Positions 55,801 to 63,451 are shown, counted from the first letter of the stretch. The stretch: 64,000 nt of DNA from Muribaculum intestinale (GCF_002201515.1 NZ_CP021421.1:248001-312000), one strand, 5' to 3'. Notes: generated by a model from the sequence alone, not told the origin. Made by a program: numbers and translations.

Positions 55801-57495
55801 CTCACGGCCATGCATGTCCACCTCTATGCGTCCGCTCAGCACATGCCCCATAAAACGCTCCTGCCTGATTATGCCGAACATCCCCGGACATAATGACGCT
55901 ATCCTTATGTCGGCATCGATATGGTGCTCCCCGGGGATTATGCCACACGAGCCTTTGATTGTCGCGCCGAGCATCGGGTCATCGGCGACTATGGTGCCCC
56001 TGACATCGGTGCGCGTAATGTCGATGTCGGCTGTGATACTGTTTATATCATACCCCTTCCACTGTATCTGGTCGATTTCAGCAGCTGCATGTCCCACAGG
56101 CGGATTCTGCCCCATGAGACTGCCCTCAAACGCCACATTGCCGCTCACGCGGCCAAGTCCGTCGACTCCGGCTATGGCACCGACATCGATGCTGTCGATT
56201 GTGAGATACGCCTTTAGCGGGCCTGTCGGATGCCTGAACGGACCGGTATAGCGTGCGTCGAAGTCAAGTACACCCGGCTCCGAGTCAAGCGTAAGCCTCA
56301 GCAGTGTGGTGCCGTCGCCCACAGTAGCATCGACTACGGCTTCCACCACTCCGAGCGTGTCGGCCATGGCCACAGCCTTCGGAGGCATCGAGCCGGTCTG
56401 TCGCCACAATTCGGCCAGACGGTGGCCGTCGGCACGCGCGTGCAGCTTGGGGAGATGTATTTTCAGCGAGTCGACTGTAGGCAGACCGCTGACGGTAGCA
56501 TCCTCTATCTCTACCGACGCCACATCGTCGGCCGAGGTGAGCGTCAGACGCGGCATGGTGAGATTTGCGACACATCCGCCGGCCTTGAGGTCAATACCGA
56601 TAGGAGAGGTAAAGGGCAGGAACGAACGGAAGAATGGAGCGAGGTCGGCCGGGGTTATCTGGCTTCCGGGGAGAGTGGCGACAGTGAATGTATGCTCTGT
56701 GATTCGTGCCGTAAGGTCGCTCCATCCCTCATACCGTAGTCTCAGCGGAGCGAAGTCAAGCTGCGATGACGGCAACTCGATATGCATGTTGTCGACGATA
56801 AGCAGAGTGTCTGACACACTGGCACGTCCCGACAGAGCATTGAGCACAAGCCCCGAACGCTCGGTAGCGGCCAGACGCCTGAGATCGGCCACATAAGAGT
56901 CGTTGCTTACGCGCGGCAGGCGTATATCCGCTTTGATATCACTGAGCGCGATATGTTTGAAATCAATCTTGCCTGGTTCCGGCGCCGGCTCGGAATGCAC
57001 ATCGTACGACAGCCGGCTACGGCGTATCACTATGTTGTCGATGGCAAGGTCGTAAATCGTGGGGGGCTTGTTTCTGTCGCGCGGCTTCAGATGGTCGATA
57101 ATAGGCTGGATATTGAGCGGAGCCGACGCCGAGTCGCGCCACAGCCGGGCATCGAGGCCGATAATCTCGGCATAGGAGAATACCAGGCGCCCGTGCATAA
57201 GCAGTTTGCCCATACGCAGTCCGGCTCCAAGGCGCGATACTTTCAATGCAGTGTCGCCCGGAGCCACAGCCACGCTTACTCCGTGGAGTGTCACCTTGTT
57301 GAACGGCCTTATTTCGGCTCTCTCGATATCCACAGGCACGCCAAGCAACGCGGTCAACTCCTCCTTGCCGCGCTCGGCTATAGTACGCTGCACCCCGGGC
57401 AACGACAATACTGCATACATGACCGATGGAACCACCAGTGCGAGCAGCACCAGCGTCACCAGTATCGTACGTAGTATTTTGTAGAAAAGCGTCAT
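52864..57495 (-). CDS. tamB: Translocation and assembly module protein TamB
   Basis: 1543 residues. One N-terminal membrane anchor (ILRTILVTLVLLALVVPSVMYAVL), a very long beta-repeat body of the AsmA/TamB type, and the C-terminal TamB (DUF490) domain: SGSLRMEYNSNDEDLRMFGTYSLTQGKYNF, HGSPYSAVLDINAVYSVNANL, LLDNRLLFNGNFGYRDKA, GVGIVFKRDFDDI. It forms a periplasm-spanning groove proposed to carry lipids to the outer membrane. A TamA partner is not in the window. Confidence 0.93.
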   Translation of the reverse strand: MTLFYKILRTILVTLVLLALVVPSVMYAVLSLPGVQRTIAERGKEELTALLGVPVDIERAEIRPFNKVTLHGVSVAVAPGDTALKVSRLGAGLRMGKLLMHGRLVFSYAEIIGLDARLWRDSASAPLNIQPIIDHLKPRDRNKPPTIYDLAIDNIVIRRSRLSYDVHSEPAPEPGKIDFKHIALSDIKADIRLPRVSNDSYVADLRRLAATERSGLVLNALSGRASVSDTLLIVDNMHIELPSSQLDFAPLRLRYEGWSDLTARITEHTFTVATLPGSQITPADLAPFFRSFLPFTSPIGIDLKAGGCVANLTMPRLTLTSADDVASVEIEDATVSGLPTVDSLKIHLPKLHARADGHRLAELWRQTGSMPPKAVAMADTLGVVEAVVDATVGDGTTLLRLTLDSEPGVLDFDARYTGPFRHPTGPLKAYLTIDSIDVGAIAGVDGLGRVSGNVAFEGSLMGQNPPVGHAAAEIDQIQWKGYDINSITADIDITRTDVRGTIVADDPMLGATIKGSCGIIPGEHHIDADIRIASLCPGMFGIIRQERFMGHVLSGRIEVDMHGREYDSLDGRLELTEMRFTDAARADALALDHLSLMSSGTTSPRFIMLHSDIVDARVEGEYRFRDIVPVARSILADVFPSLLSAHSTAVTPHRGVRGNGDDDDSLALDMTLDMQVRQNAATDSWLSFFRVPVRLLRPVTVKAMMSGANRLIEASVDAPNLLHKDKFIDNSYIGLTVDGESDDARMLMSTVYPTKKGDATISLVATGSHDSINVHAGWDIDRERMFRGAVELGAMFSRVPDAHIPGGMSTAIDLRPSRIVINDSVWRIRPSMIEIAHDRHVDVRDFEVSRHNQFIKINGSVSETPADYLCLELQSIDLDYVFETLDISAAMFGGIATGKFYASGLMSGEPRLETPRLDVSGMTYNHSPLGDAVIASYWDNATRGVVINADITGEKDAHSYVDGAIYPMADSLDFRFKAERLNVGFMRPFMEAFTSDVSGYASGEARLFGTFKFIDMTGDIFAENLRLKLDYTNTYYYATDSIHLTSGRISFADVKLRDAMGNSALLNGWVTHKCFKEPEFEFRVSNARNLLCYDITDKINPDWYGHILCNGSAFVKGVPGFVDINVNMSTAAGSVFTFVLSDTEAAGEYTFLTFHDRNELRGDLLLNLEDPQEAALRQLKERIRKEREQEQGSSVYRINLQVDVTPQAELVLVMDPEGGDNIKARGSGSLRMEYNSNDEDLRMFGTYSLTQGKYNFTLQDIIIKPFTIKPGSSISFHGSPYSAVLDINAVYSVNANLSDLDESFLQDKDLNRTNVPVHALLKVSGDMQQPDISFDLEFPTLTQDTYRKVRSIVSTDDMMNRQIIYLLALNRFYTPDYMASTTKGNELVSVASSTISSQLGSILGQLSDKWNIAPTFRSDRGDFSDMEVDLALSSYLLDNRLLFNGNFGYRDKALNNNSFIGDFDLEYLLNKSGNIRLKAYNRYNDQNYYVKSALTTQGVGIVFKRDFDDIFSWLKRLRRKHEQEKQAEQEKKAHEGARPQAGQ

Positions 57496-57663
57496 TCAGA
57501 AACCCGTAGGCGCGGCCTGTGGCCGGCAGCACTTGTCATATCGTCACAAAGTTACGCAACTTCCGCGACATTCCACCGGCAAACCACGGTAATTTTACCT
57601 ACAGGCACACACTTGTAGCCCGGCTATGCCATGCATCACACGAGAATCCATTGTCCACCGGTA

Positions 57664-58872
57664 TCAGGCCCTGGTGGTTATCAGTGTACCGGCTCCTATC
57701 CATGTGCCGCGTTTCCACAGATATTCGAGCGGACCCTGCTTATGTCTGCCGAGCCAATAGCGGCTAAACATCAGCTGAGCCATGAATATGGCCAGACCTA
57801 TGAGCACTGACAGAGCCGGCCCTACGGAATCCCACAGCCCGAGACCGAAGTTGTAGTACACGGCCACGCCTATTATGCTTTGTGTGATATAGTTGGTAAG
57901 ACTCATGCGCCCGTAGGCTATTATCGAACGCTGAAATCTGTATCCATTGCCGCGCCCATACCATGCCAGTATGAAGAGCGACACAAGAATCACCATAAAC
58001 ACAAAGTTGTAGAGCATCGGGATTGCGATTCCGTAGTAGGATGCCACTGTGATATTCGATATATGCTGAGGCACATATGTCTTGAGTGCATACAATGGTA
58101 TCGCGGCCACGGCAGCATACATGAGCGCCTTCTTCCAGAAAATGCGGTTGGCGGCATCGTCAGAAAACAGATTCCTGCGCCCAAGCCACATCCCTAACAG
58201 GAACAGCGCCGGAGTCTGAAACAGGCGGCCCGCCTCTACCTGCCAAAAATTGCTGTAGAGCTGACCGTTCCATATATTGTCGGCAAGCGTAGCAAGCAGG
58301 CCGCCATGGCGTCCGGTCTCCTCGGCCACAGCCGCAAACTGCGCGAACAGAGAGTTGGTGTCGACATACTCCGGATTGAGCCATCCGTAAATCATCTTGC
58401 CCCAGGCATACGGCTGCAGCATAAGTACAGTAGCCACTATGAGCACACGGCGGTCGCTCCATCCCGAAGCCGGTATCAGCAACAGTCCGCAGAAGGCGTA
58501 AAGGAGCAGTATGTCACCGTTGTAAAACAATGCATGCAGTTGTGAGAAACACACAAGCAACAGCATACGCCACGCAAACCTGAGTCTGAAATCATGTCCG
58601 CGGCGACGCGCGTTCCTCATCTGTATATAGAAACTGAATCCGAACAGCAGCGAGAAAGTGGCATATGCCTTGCCGGCGAAAAAGAAATAAATTACATCAG
58701 TCAATATTCTGTCGGTCGCACCAAGCCAGTCGGGGACTGCAAGATTACCATAAAAAATATTGTAATGCTCAAGATTATGGAGCAACACTATCGCAAGAAG
58801 TGCGAATCCGCGCAGTGCATCAACTACATCAAGACGCTGCGCCGACGCCATGGTATCAGAGGTATTTGCCAT
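57664..58872 (-). CDS. DUF418 family multi-pass membrane protein
   Basis: 402 residues with about ten membrane helices. RLDVVDALRGFALLAIVLLHNLEHYN is the acyltransferase-like opening shared by DUF418 and related families, and SLTNYITQSIIGVAVYYNFGLGL plus FSRYWLGRHKQGPLEYLWKRGTW is the DUF418 C-terminus. Function is unknown; an acyl-transfer role is suggested by the related families. In-frame Met at 58851 is an alternative start. Its promoter is next to the ISAs1 insertion. Confidence 0.9.
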   Translation of the reverse strand: MANTSDTMASAQRLDVVDALRGFALLAIVLLHNLEHYNIFYGNLAVPDWLGATDRILTDVIYFFFAGKAYATFSLLFGFSFYIQMRNARRRGHDFRLRFAWRMLLLVCFSQLHALFYNGDILLLYAFCGLLLIPASGWSDRRVLIVATVLMLQPYAWGKMIYGWLNPEYVDTNSLFAQFAAVAEETGRHGGLLATLADNIWNGQLYSNFWQVEAGRLFQTPALFLLGMWLGRRNLFSDDAANRIFWKKALMYAAVAAIPLYALKTYVPQHISNITVASYYGIAIPMLYNFVFMVILVSLFILAWYGRGNGYRFQRSIIAYGRMSLTNYITQSIIGVAVYYNFGLGLWDSVGPALSVLIGLAIFMAQLMFSRYWLGRHKQGPLEYLWKRGTWIGAGTLITTRA

Positions 58873-58949
58873 TTACTTTGATTGGTATTAATAAATTAAA
58901 ATTTGCATTCAGCACGTGCCGAAAAACGTTTCTCCGAACTGAAAGAACG

Positions 58950-58980
58950 CAAATTTAGCTATAATACTTCTAAACACAAA
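58950..58980 (-). promoter_or_regulatory. Promoter of the DUF418 gene
   Basis: Minus strand -33 TTTG (58977-58980), 19-nt spacer, -7 TAAATTTG (58950-58957). The ISAs1 target site begins 10 bases upstream of the -33 box, so core elements are intact. Confidence 0.77.
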
Positions 58981-58998
58981 GCCCTCGGAACGCAGCTC

Positions 58999-60227
58999 CA
59001 GGGCTGGCGCATGAGATTTAACTATCCTTAAAGACTTTGTACAGATATTCAGTGCTCCACATACATTTTTTGCGTCTTCGTTTAAGGCTGAGTTTATCGT
59101 TCTGCTTTTTAAGCATTTCCAATGCATACTTGCGCATCGCTGAAAAATTGACAGCGCCATTCTTGGCGCGTACGCGGCACATATCTTCCCGAAACGTCAC
59201 GTCGAGATGCCAGTGCAGTTTGTTCTCGATACCCCAGTGCGCACGAATACGCATCGCATAGTAAGAAGCCTCATCTTTCTCCACGCTGCTGAGATAGTAG
59301 ATTGTTTCACGCGAGCGGGCCCCGTTCTCAGTACGCTCACGCTCCATCTTTATGATACGTTTAAGACCGGGCCACTTCTCGTACATTCCCTCCTGTTCCA
59401 AAAGTGTCGTATCCATAATTGAACAGGTTCTCTTCTCAACTCTTCCGTGCCCCTTTTCCTCGGTTGTGTATACTGATAATGGAGTAGTCCTACTAAAGAT
59501 ACTTTCCGTCAAGCTCTTGAGTATCGGCTGATTGTCTTTAAGCGCCATCAGATAGTCGCCGCCCTGGAGCATGATCTGTTCTGCGATATTACGGTGGGTC
59601 CCCATTGCGTCGACTGAAACCAATGCCCCTGTAAGCCATAAAGAGGACAATACGGACGGCAGAACCGTAAGTTCGTTGGTCTTGCCATCCACCGGCTTTT
59701 CGGCAACGCAGATTTCTGTTTCAGATACCCACGCATTGAGGATATACAGTCCGTGGCATCCGGGACTCCTGGGATTTTCACCCCGCAGTTTCTTACCGTC
59801 AATGATGACCTGATTGCCGCACAGGGATTCGATTATGTGGCCTCGGCAGCAATCAAGACTTGCCCGGAGCTGAGCGGGATTGACAGACTCTACAACACGA
59901 AGTATCGTGTCACCACACGGGACGCCGTTGCTAAGCTTCAGCAATCCGGCGGCCTTGAATTCTTCCTCTCGGTCTGTAACCATATCCGATATGTCGTCAC
60001 AGTCCTCACAATCACACAACACGCCGATGAGTGCCATTCGGAGCACATCCTCGAGCTCATGTTTAACCTTGCCCAAGTCGCGCGGGTCTTTTACTTTGCT
60101 GAAAATTTCTATTTGCATACCTCTAATATATCCATTTTCAGCAATATATGCAATATCTGAAAGTTTATTTCACATAATCAGGTGAATTTTTGACTGAATT
60201 TGAGTTAAATCTCATGCGCCAGCCCTG
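58999..60227 (-). mobile_element. Complete ISAs1-family insertion sequence
   Basis: 1229 bp bounded by perfect 24-bp terminal inverted repeats beginning CAGGGCTGGCGCATGAG (58999-59022 and 60204-60227). One transposase gene fills it. Termini, target duplication and gene are all intact, which suggests a recent or still active insertion. Confidence 0.93.
59018..60118 (-). CDS. ISAs1-family transposase
   Basis: 366 residues, DDE type. VKHELEDVLRMALIGVLCDCEDC is the N-terminal DDE_Tnp_1-associated domain. The catalytic region includes IIDGKKLRG (first Asp), LVSVDAMGTHRNIAEQI (second Asp) and IRAHWGIENKLHWHLDVTFRED with the conserved HWxIEN...LHW motif carrying the Glu. The stop codon lies inside the left terminal repeat. 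No frameshift or internal stop is seen. Confidence 0.95.
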   Translation of the reverse strand: MQIEIFSKVKDPRDLGKVKHELEDVLRMALIGVLCDCEDCDDISDMVTDREEEFKAAGLLKLSNGVPCGDTILRVVESVNPAQLRASLDCCRGHIIESLCGNQVIIDGKKLRGENPRSPGCHGLYILNAWVSETEICVAEKPVDGKTNELTVLPSVLSSLWLTGALVSVDAMGTHRNIAEQIMLQGGDYLMALKDNQPILKSLTESIFSRTTPLSVYTTEEKGHGRVEKRTCSIMDTTLLEQEGMYEKWPGLKRIIKMERERTENGARSRETIYYLSSVEKDEASYYAMRIRAHWGIENKLHWHLDVTFREDMCRVRAKNGAVNFSAMRKYALEMLKKQNDKLSLKRRRKKCMWSTEYLYKVFKDS

Positions 60228-60236
60228 ACGCAGCTC

Positions 60237-60435
60237 TCACAACAGCAAAACAAGCACCTAATGTTCAGCGATTTAAAGTCACAAATCACTGAGCATGCGC
60301 AGATATACCATGCTCACGTTATTGGCATTTGCTCTTGTTCGCCTCTCGGTGTCACTTAGGAGGCTTTTCAACCTTGGATGAATTATTTCTGTTCTATCAA
60401 CCTTGGTCTATGGTTAATTACCCTTGTATCCGCTT
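60237..60435. other. Region right of ISAs1 without a supported gene
   Basis: No convincing gene. A plus-strand frame reads open from 60237 to a TAG at 60357-60359 and joins in frame with an open stretch 58900-58998 on the other side of the IS if one target copy is removed (about 73 codons in all), but no good start codon is present. TCAACCTTGG occurs twice (around 60368 and 60398). Confidence 0.4.
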
Positions 60436-60762
60436 TTATTGGCATACTTTGAAAGTTCTCTTTTTACCGTTAATCCGGAGGGTTACTTTCGGATTTGAAA
60501 ATTGGGTTATATGTGGAAAGACGAGGGTCACAGTAGCCACGCCATTCTCAACCGTTGTTCTGACGGAGGCGGCTTTATATTCCCTCCCTTTCCAAGAAGG
60601 AATGAGTATCACATCGGAAACAGTATATTGATTTCCGGCCTTATCATCCGTAAAGACGATAGTCACTTTGTTGTCGTAGTTGTTGAATCCCTGACAGTGT
60701 GGCTTTGCATACGCAGCCACATTTATTGCTGCCAAAATCAAGAATATTATAAAATTTCTCAT
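60436..60762 (-). CDS. Small secreted protein of unknown function
   Basis: 108 residues from the ATG at 60762 (a GTG at 60771 is possible). A clear signal peptide MRNFIIFLILAAINVAAYA is followed by a short beta-rich domain with repeated Thr/Val strands (YDNKVTIVFTDD, NGVATVTLVFPH, NPKVTLRINGKKRTF), like a single Ig- or jelly-roll-type sandwich. It would be periplasmic or exported. The miniature element B ends 18 bases upstream of the start, so its original promoter was either displaced or was the luxR-type gene's transcript. Confidence 0.65.
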   Translation of the reverse strand: MRNFIIFLILAAINVAAYAKPHCQGFNNYDNKVTIVFTDDKAGNQYTVSDVILIPSWKGREYKAASVRTTVENGVATVTLVFPHITQFSNPKVTLRINGKKRTFKVCQ

Positions 60763-60783
60763 TTTTAACACGATTATAGTTTA

Positions 60784-60943
60784 GAGCTTGTTTAATAATA
60801 AATGTTACCGACAGGGCGGTCAGTCGTCGGACAGATTTTCGCTTGTGATGAGGGAGTTCTGGGGTTCCATAACGACCGAAGAGCGGGCGGAAATATGCCG
60901 GCGAATGACCGACAGGAGGTAACATTTATTATTAAACAAGCTC
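60784..60943. mobile_element. TNA-flanked miniature element B
   Basis: 160 bp. Terminal inverted repeats begin GAGCTTGTTTAATAATA and remain imperfectly paired for about 50 bases. TTA flanks both sides (60781-60783 and 60944-60946). It carries the 43-nt core at 60841-60883 and no gene. Its left 140 bp match element A. Confidence 0.82.
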
Positions 60944-60946
60944 TTA

Positions 60947-61814
60947 GAGATTGTCTAAAAATTAGTGCGAAATAATGTTATTAGGCATAACAAACCCTCA
61001 ATCAGAGTGTTGAAAGAGAAAAGGCTAATATTATGCACGAAATCAATCTCTATCAGACACATCTGACCGAGGGTCAGTGGTCTTATATAAACAAAGAATT
61101 CCTTGAAAATGATAGACGCAAGAGAAAATATTCACTACAATCAGTTTTTGAAGCTATCCTCTACCTATTGGCCAGCGGTTGTCAATGGCGAAGGTTGCCT
61201 CACGACTATCCCGCGTGGAAAAGTGTCTATTATTACTACCATAAATGGAGACAAGAGGGTCGTGTCGAGCATTTCCTTGAGAAACTCGTCAGAAAGATAC
61301 GTCGCAAACGCGGCCAGGCATCAAGTCCGAGTGTTGGCGCGATGGATGCCCAAAGTGTCAGATGGGGTAGCAGACAGGGAGATAACGGATATGACGGCAA
61401 CAAAAAAGTCAAGGGTGTCAAAAGGAATATCATCACCGACCGCAATGGCTTCATCCTTGCGAGGAAAGTCTGTAACGCTGGTATTCACGATTCAAAAATG
61501 GCTCATGATCTATGCGGACTGGCGGATGATGTATGGGAAGACCTGCGCAAGGTATTGTCCGACCGAGGGTATCGGGGAGACGTGGACAAAGACATTGAAA
61601 AAGACTTCGGCATCGAGCTTGAGGTATCCAATACCCCCAATGGAGTTAAGGGATTCCTGCCAAAGCCGCTCAGATGGGTGGTTGAGAGGACTTTCGCATG
61701 GCTTGACTCTTGCCGCAGACTCGCCCGGAACTATGAGATACTGAATGAATCAGCGGAAGAAATGATTGATTTCGCTGCCATAAAATTTTTAATCAATAAA
61801 ATTTAGACAATCTC
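60947..61814 (+). mobile_element. Complete IS5-family insertion sequence (IS1031-like)
   Basis: 868 bp with inverted ends GAGATTGTCTAAA (60947-60959 and 61802-61814) and the direct repeat TTA on each side (60944-60946, 61815-61817). A 3-bp TNA duplication is characteristic of the IS1031 group of IS5. The element inserted exactly at the TTA beside element B. Confidence 0.9.
61033..61806 (+). CDS. IS5-family transposase
   Basis: 257 residues in one frame. N-terminal DUF4096-type domain (LTEGQWSYINKEFLEN ... ILYLLASGCQWRRLPHDYPAWKSVYYYYHKW). DDE catalytic domain: VGAMDAQSVRWG (first Asp), VLSDRGYRGDVD (second Asp) and WVVERTFAWLDSCRRLARNYE (Glu). The reading frame ends inside the right terminal repeat region. 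It appears intact and may also act on the neighbouring miniature element E, which has the same ends. Confidence 0.94.
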   Translation: MHEINLYQTHLTEGQWSYINKEFLENDRRKRKYSLQSVFEAILYLLASGCQWRRLPHDYPAWKSVYYYYHKWRQEGRVEHFLEKLVRKIRRKRGQASSPSVGAMDAQSVRWGSRQGDNGYDGNKKVKGVKRNIITDRNGFILARKVCNAGIHDSKMAHDLCGLADDVWEDLRKVLSDRGYRGDVDKDIEKDFGIELEVSNTPNGVKGFLPKPLRWVVERTFAWLDSCRRLARNYEILNESAEEMIDFAAIKFLINKI

Positions 61815-61817
61815 TTA

Positions 61818-61978
61818 GAGATTGTCTAAATTTATATGATACCGATTTTGAGAAGGATTGTCTGATGGATTTTTGCTTGTGATGAGGGAGTGTAGCCGTA
61901 GCTACATGACCGAAGAATAAACAAAAAGACGCGGACAAGACTCTCAAAAGCAAAGTAATATGAATTTTAGACAATCTC
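61818..61978. mobile_element. IS5-type miniature element E
   Basis: 161 bp bounded by the same ends as the neighbouring IS (GAGATTGTCTAAA at 61818-61830; inverted at 61966-61978) and by TTA on both sides (61815-61817, 61979-61981). No gene. It carries the same 43-nt core as elements A and B (61875-61917) although its ends differ from theirs. The right TTA is the stop codon of the luxR-type gene. Confidence 0.82.
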
Positions 61979-62734
61979 TTAGAGTAGTTTATTGTTTGTA
62001 GCGGCAACTATGGCTTCGGATATATTGCGCACATCAAGTTTCTCGAATATGCGCTGACGGTATTTCTTGATGGTGTCTGGCGACAGACATATTCGGGCAG
62101 CGATCTCAGACATGGTGTAGCCTTGAATTGACAGAGTTAGCACAGCCTTTTCCCCATCGGTAAGAGTCGGCATCTGCCGTTTGTCCCATCTGCGTGTATT
62201 TCGGTTATATTCAAAATATTCTGAAGAACCTACACGGTGCATCTCAATATGACCGGGAGATGTGTGGGTCGATGCCGAAACAACACAGAGTGCAAGCCAT
62301 ATACGACCGTCGGATGTCAGTACAAGAGAGGTGAGCTTGTGATTGACGAGAATCTTCTTGCCACCGTTCAGTATATTAAAGTCGTAAGAAATGTACCAGT
62401 CTTTGCGTTCATTGACTGGAATTGTTTGATGGAATGAAAATCCAGCCTCGTTCAGATCAATTAAAAACTGCTGTTCATCTTCCGGTACATATTCCAGATA
62501 GAAACGGTAGCCCAGTCTCATCATCTGCTCCGGTGTCAGTCCGCACAGGAACATCGGATTGGGCGACACATACAGGAAATTCTGTTTAAAATAGTCGATA
62601 ATATAGACACTCTGATATGTTGAGCGGGAAAAAGCCTCTGCCGACCTAATATATTCCGACACTCGGCTATAGTCAAGTTCTTCAGGGAGCTTGACCTCAT
62701 TATCGGGAATGAAGAAATCGTCGGCCGTTTTCAT
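61979..62734 (-). CDS. LuxR-type transcriptional regulator with PAS-like sensor
   Basis: 251 residues. The N-terminal 170 residues look PAS-like (YQSVYIIDYFKQNFLYVSPNPMFLCGLTPEQMMRLGYRFYLEYVPEDEQ). The C-terminal LuxR/GerE helix-turn-helix is clear: LTDGEKAVLTLSIQGYTMSEIAARICLSPDTIKKYRQRIFEKL. No receiver domain is present, so it probably senses a ligand or redox state directly. Its TAA stop is the target duplication of element E. Without the array, the small secreted protein gene would begin about 18 bases downstream. Confidence 0.9.
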   Translation of the reverse strand: MKTADDFFIPDNEVKLPEELDYSRVSEYIRSAEAFSRSTYQSVYIIDYFKQNFLYVSPNPMFLCGLTPEQMMRLGYRFYLEYVPEDEQQFLIDLNEAGFSFHQTIPVNERKDWYISYDFNILNGGKKILVNHKLTSLVLTSDGRIWLALCVVSASTHTSPGHIEMHRVGSSEYFEYNRNTRRWDKRQMPTLTDGEKAVLTLSIQGYTMSEIAARICLSPDTIKKYRQRIFEKLDVRNISEAIVAATNNKLL

Positions 62735-62764
62735 CTCAAAATGCGAGTTATGCGTAAGAGCTAA

Positions 62765-63277
62765 TTATTCCAACTCCATCATATCGAAGAACATCAAACG
62801 GGTGTGGTCGCCCAAAATCTTCTCTGATAATATCTTGAAGTCATTCTTTTGATAAAAATCTATGGCGGATAGATACGCATCAACAGTCAGGTAACGGAAA
62901 GCGGAGTAAATGGGATTCTCGTTGAGCATACCTTTTAGTAGGTTCATCAGGTCAGTACCGATGCTACGACCTTTGTACTGTGACGATACTGCGAATCTGC
63001 CAATCTTAATTGCCGGATAACTTCCGAATTGCTTACGCTCAGGAAATCCTCCCTTTATCTTCTTCCATTGACTGTTCGTCACATCCTGACGGCTAATTTT
63101 GTCATTCAGAAGACAGAAATACGCAACGATATTTCCATCATCCTCCAGAATATAAGATGTGGCAATACGTTTGTCGAGGAAACCTTTGGCATCCTCGACA
63201 AGAAAATTATTCAAATCTTCATCACCGCAATCAAACCCTGCAAGTTCGGTATCGGGAGTAAGTTTTACAAGTTTCAC
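62765..63277 (-). CDS. GNAT acetyltransferase, possible toxin
   Basis: 170 residues from a GTG at 63277 preceded by AGGA. GNAT fold of the type seen in toxin-antitoxin systems: FDCGDEDLNNFLVEDAKGFLDKRIATSYIL, and the acetyl-CoA loop IGRFAVSSQYKGRSIGTDLMNLL, then YLTVDAYLSAIDFYQKNDF. TacT/AtaT-type toxins acetylate aminoacyl-tRNA. The gene starts 3 bases after the 56-codon gene. No toxicity can be inferred directly; a plain acetyltransferase is the alternative. Confidence 0.82.
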   Translation of the reverse strand: MKLVKLTPDTELAGFDCGDEDLNNFLVEDAKGFLDKRIATSYILEDDGNIVAYFCLLNDKISRQDVTNSQWKKIKGGFPERKQFGSYPAIKIGRFAVSSQYKGRSIGTDLMNLLKGMLNENPIYSAFRYLTVDAYLSAIDFYQKNDFKILSEKILGDHTRLMFFDMMELE

Positions 63278-63280
63278 TTC

Positions 63281-63451
63281 CTATATGCAGATGGTAATGT
63301 ATTCCTTAGCTTTCTTAACCGCCTCCTTGAGTTTTTTTGTATTCTCGGCACGCTGCTCCTTGCTGAGACTCTCGACTTCCATCCTGAGTTTTTCAAAGCG
63401 CACAGCATCATCGCCTGTAAGAATCGGTGTTTCTGCTATTGGTCTTGCCAT
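63281..63451 (-). CDS. Small antitoxin-like protein upstream of the GNAT gene
   Basis: 56 residues: MARPIAETPILTGDDAVRFE then a Lys/Glu-rich helix (MEVESLSKEQRAENTKKLKEAVKKAKE). ATG at 63451 with GGAGA nine bases upstream. Small size, position 3 bases before a GNAT gene and the PIAETPILTG opening fit antitoxin-type partners, but no ribbon-helix-helix domain is evident. DNA binding is therefore not claimed. Confidence 0.72.
   Translation of the reverse strand: MARPIAETPILTGDDAVRFEKLRMEVESLSKEQRAENTKKLKEAVKKAKEYITICI

Larger units (their letters stand above)
58990..60236. repeat. 9-bp target-site duplication of the ISAs1 element
   Basis: ACGCAGCTC occurs directly before (58990-58998) and directly after (60228-60236) the element, a clean direct repeat that marks the insertion. 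Confidence 0.92.

Noticed and set aside
61875..61917. Possible hammerhead ribozyme in the 43-nt core (TGATGA - stem - GAAG)
   Set aside because: The base before TGATGA is G instead of the required C, the downstream GAAA is GAAG, and no cleavage triplet closing a third stem was found. The likeness is noted but not claimed.
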